Origin: Toxonevra muliebris
Lineage: Eukaryota; Arthropoda; Insecta; Diptera; Pallopteridae
Reading direction: 5' to 3'
Assembly: GCA_963691655.1 (NCBI GenBank)
Contig: OY829327.1
Location: 55,874,079 to 55,938,078, forward strand
DNA length: 64,000 nt
The notes beneath the pieces were generated by a model, which saw only the letters and a list, made by a program, of their open reading frames with translations, had not been told where the DNA came from and ran no database searches. Shown here piece after piece: positions 61,140 through 64,000 of this stretch; position 1 is the first letter of the stretch; every line of letters begins with the position of its first letter. The translations under genes and the position numbers were made by a program.

Positions 61140-63490
61140 GGTTAGGTTAGGTTGGAGTGGCAGCCTTCTGCTTGAAAGCACACTTAAGCACATAATTAGG
61201 CTCATTGTGATACCACAGTACGGCGCGACTCCCCCATTTACGGAGTGGAAAACCATGAGGATTCCATAATGAATCTGGCTATGTCCTTAATATTTATGGA
61301 TGATAGCTCGGACAGACTAGTGAAGAAAGGTGAACCCAGGAGTTTTAGTCTCCTCCTGGCCAGGGATAGGCATTCGCACATGAAATGAAGGACTGTTTCT
61401 TCCTCCTCCTCAGAGCCGCAGCCCCGACAGAAGTCATTGAATGGCAGTCCAAGTCTTGCAGCATGTCTCCCCATTATGCAGTGTCCCGTGAGCACCGAAG
61501 TCGTTATGCTGATGGAGCTTCTGCTTAGGTTGAGTAGCTGTCTAGTACGTCTATTGTCCATAGTGGTCCATGTTAGCCTGGTAATACCACAGGTATGCTC
61601 CGCTACCCAGGATCTTTTTGCTTCCTCAAGGTAGTTTTGCTTAATGGCTAATTTAATAGACGTAAGAGGGACACCAATGGTGCAGGTAGGTGATATATCT
61701 GTAAGTTGCGAGCCCTGTTTTGCTAACTCGTCGGCATTGCAGTTACCTGAAATATTCATATGTCCAGGCACCCAATATAGGTGGACCTGAGAGTGACTCG
61801 ACAAAATGTTGAGTGAAGATCGGCAGTCGAGAACAAGCTTTGATGTAGTGAAAACACCGGCAAGGGACTTGATTGCTGCTTGGCTGCCCGTGTAGATGCG
61901 GATATTCGTATCGAATGAATCGTTGCGAATAAGCCACTTGGACGCTTGATAGATAGCCATTACTTCCGCCTGAAAGACGCTGCAATGGTCAGGAAGTCGG
62001 AAAGAGAGTCTGAGATCTAGCTTACTAGAGAAGATGCCACAGCCGACTCTTTCCTCCGATTTGGATCCATCTGTATAGATGTCAATTAAATTGTCAGTGA
62101 CCACCTCGTCATTAACCCATTCCTCTCTACTGGGGATATGGGTGAAGAACGTGTGGTTTAAATTAGGGGTAGAGCAAATGTAGTCTACGTTAGTTGGTAC
62201 GGACGTATCGTGGATTAAAATCTTGGCATGGCCCAGGTTTGACCGGGTCCAGCGAGTTAGGGCACTGAGTCTGACAGCAGAGCACTTAGCTTGTTGCTTG
62301 ACCAGAAGTGAGGTTGGCAACCAATGAAGGATTGCGAAGAGAGCTTTCGTGGAGGTAGTACGGAGGGCCCCAGTAATCAATATGGCTGCCGTTCTTCTAA
62401 CCTTATCCAGTGGTTTAAGGTTGACCGCCTTTGAAGTAGCTGGCCACCAGAAGACGGATCCATAAAGAAGATTAGGCTCGACCACTGCTGAATAGAGCCA
62501 GGAAGTGACTCGAGGTTGAAGACCCCACCTTGTTCCTAATGCCCTCTTACAGCAGTAGAGAGCGCAAGAGGCTTTCCGTACTCTCTCTGCTATGTTAGCT
62601 TTCCATTGAAGTTTAGGATCAAGAACAAGTCCTAAATATTTGACGCGCTTACTAAGACAAAGCGAGATACCATTAATTTTGGGTAGGGCAAAAGTTGGTA
62701 TTTTATACTTTCTAGTGAAAAGCATAACCTCTGTTTTGGCAGGATTAACATTAAGACCGAATTCACGGCACCAGTGAGACAGAATGCTAAGTGAGTGATT
62801 TAGCCGTTCTGAAAGAGTAGCAACGTATTTGCCGGATACTGCAATAGCAATGTCATCTGCATAAGCTATTATTTTGCAGCCGGCTTGATCTAATCTGTTT
62901 AGCAGTGTGTTCACCGCCAGATTCCAAATAAGAGGCGATAAAACACCTCCTTGTGGTGTGCCCCTATTGACAACTTTTTGACTTTATCATTTCCGATAGA
63001 GGAGCTGATGATACGTGTTTTAAGTAGTTGTCCTATAAATTTAACCAGATTAACATCAAGATTAAGATTTATTAAGGCATTAACGACAGCGTCGGGGCAG
63101 ACATTGTTGAAAGCCCCCTCGATATCGAGAAACACTGCAAGCGTGTATTCCTTGTTGGAAAGTGATTTCTCAACTTCCTCAATGAGTACATGTAGCGCTT
63201 TTTCCACAGACTTCCCTTTAGTATAGGCATGCTGTGATTTGGATAAAAGAGTGGGATTGATAGAGTTCCTGATATGAAAATCAAGAACCCTTTCTAATAT
63301 TTTTAAGAGAAAGGAGGACAGACTGATCGGTCTGAAGTCCTTTGGGTTGATATGGACCGCCTTCCCTGCTTTGGGAATACAGAATAAAGAAAACACAGAA
63401 ATAAAAAAAGGTTCTGGGGAAAAACATTTGTTTAATGACTTTAAAGTTCGCACATCGAAGTGCAAGGCTTTATAGACCGTTTGCAAGAAA
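61140..63490 (-). mobile_element. 5'-truncated non-LTR retrotransposon with RT, RNase H and zinc knuckle; one frameshift
   Basis: On the minus strand, 63486-62985 reads IPKAGK, DFRPISLSSF, HAYTKGKSVEKAL and VFLDIEGAFNN. A missing base near 62975 then shifts the frame. The second frame resumes with NRGTPQGGVLSPLIWNLAVN and runs to a stop at 61238: YADDIAIAV (motif C), NVNPAKTEVMLF, RNase H (IYTDGSK, FQAEVMAIYQ, YTGSQAAIKS, WVPGH, ADELAKQGS) and CRGCGSEEEEETVLHFMCEC. The RNase H aspartate expected in SDSQAA is glycine here (codon GGC at 61886-61888), a single A-to-G change from GAC. The endonuclease is absent, so the copy is 5' truncated. The 3' end is a short UTR ending in CCAACCTAACCTAACC near 61140, not a poly-A. 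It belongs to the RNase-H-bearing I/LOA/R1-like group. Confidence 0.92.
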
Positions 63491-63499
63491 ATGCGAACT

Positions 63500-63815
63500 T
63501 TCTAAAAATAAAATTAACCCTTTCAACCCTGAAGTTGCCTAAGGGCAACTTCACCTCTTTACCGTCTTAAAGCAAAGGCAAAGGTAAAGTAGTAGGCAAA
63601 GTAGATACCAACAAGTTAATGTTTTGAGAAGATGAAACCATGCAAATTTCATTGTAATTGTTAAAGTTATTTTAATGTTTTGTCATGAAGTCCAGCAAAA
63701 ATCTTAAGTGCAAAAATTTTATCTAAAATCTTTTGCACTATTTTTTGAAAAAAAAAAATGCGTATAATTATCAGACTGGGGAACTAATCACTAAATTTTG
63801 ACTGCACTATAGATT
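63500..63815. other. Non-coding DNA with a short hairpin
   Basis: GAAGTTGCC..TAAGG..GCAACTTC at about 63531-63552 can fold. No gene. Confidence 0.45.
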
Positions 63816-63995
63816 TAGATTTAGACTAAAGATTTAGTGGTAGTGAAAACTAACGGCCACTAAACCTTTATTGGTAGTGGAAATAAAAATTAACTATCAC
63901 TAAACGTTTAGTGGTAGTGGAAATCGAAACCAACCACCACTAAACTAGTGGAAGTTATTCCCCACTACCACTAACCATTTAGTAGTAAGTGTAGA
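63816..63995. repeat. Irregular palindromic repeat of CACTAAAC/GTTTAGTGGTAGTGG
   Basis: TTTAGTGGTAGTG at about 63832, 63908 and variants, and CACTAAAC at 63858, 63898 and 63939, alternate in both orientations. One exact palindrome is CACTAAACGTTTAGTG at about 63898. The repeat runs to the end of the window and may continue. Confidence 0.75.
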
Positions 63996-64000
63996 GAGTT

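Overview
The window looks like genomic DNA from a higher fly (Diptera, Schizophora; a tephritid fruit fly would fit). It is AT-rich, has short GT-AG introns, carries many CAA/GTTG and TACATA microsatellites, and is full of decayed transposons. Its confident host genes are closest, from memory, to Drosophila alpha-Man-IIa and GstZ1/GstZ2. All three lie on the minus strand in the right third. The left two thirds hold almost no host coding sequence.

Layout. 0.7-3.4 kb: a near-perfect tandem array of a 487-489 bp unit, closed by an inverted partial unit and flanked by an 11 bp direct repeat. 6.3-7.1, 17.9-20.4, 25.9-26.3 and 61.1-63.5 kb: remains of RNase-H-bearing non-LTR retrotransposons in various states of decay. 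9.2-10.1 kb: a MITE beside a solitary diverged copy of the array unit, split by a Jockey-like retrotransposon fragment. 11.4-12.5 kb: a MITE with 30 bp terminal inverted repeats, then a fold-back element. 20.8-24.6 and 26.3-33.4 kb: microsatellite-rich non-coding DNA, broken by a mariner relic and a MITE. 33.4-37.3 kb: two abutting MITEs, a hAT derivative and shared dispersed repeats. 40.0-40.9 kb: an internally deleted non-LTR element.

Host genes. 42.25-46.80 kb (minus): a complete ten-exon Golgi alpha-mannosidase II gene, 1,144 residues, with every active-site residue I checked intact. A 768 bp hAT-type element sits 173 bp upstream of its start codon. 51.07-51.90 kb and 59.52-60.46 kb (minus): two three-exon zeta-class glutathione transferase / maleylacetoacetate isomerase genes with the same intron positions. 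They form a direct tandem duplication that includes upstream sequence. Between them lie a DD37E-type transposase relic, a hAT element with a perfect 8 bp target duplication, a Tc1 relic and an inverted-repeat pair.

The mannosidase acts in N-glycan trimming in the Golgi and the GstZ enzymes in phenylalanine/tyrosine breakdown, so they are neighbours and not a functional cluster. I saw no rRNA, intact tRNA, CRISPR or bacterial-type operon. The most unusual structures are the homogenised array derived from a palindromic repeat, and the density of nested, datable insertions around the GstZ pair and the mannosidase promoter.
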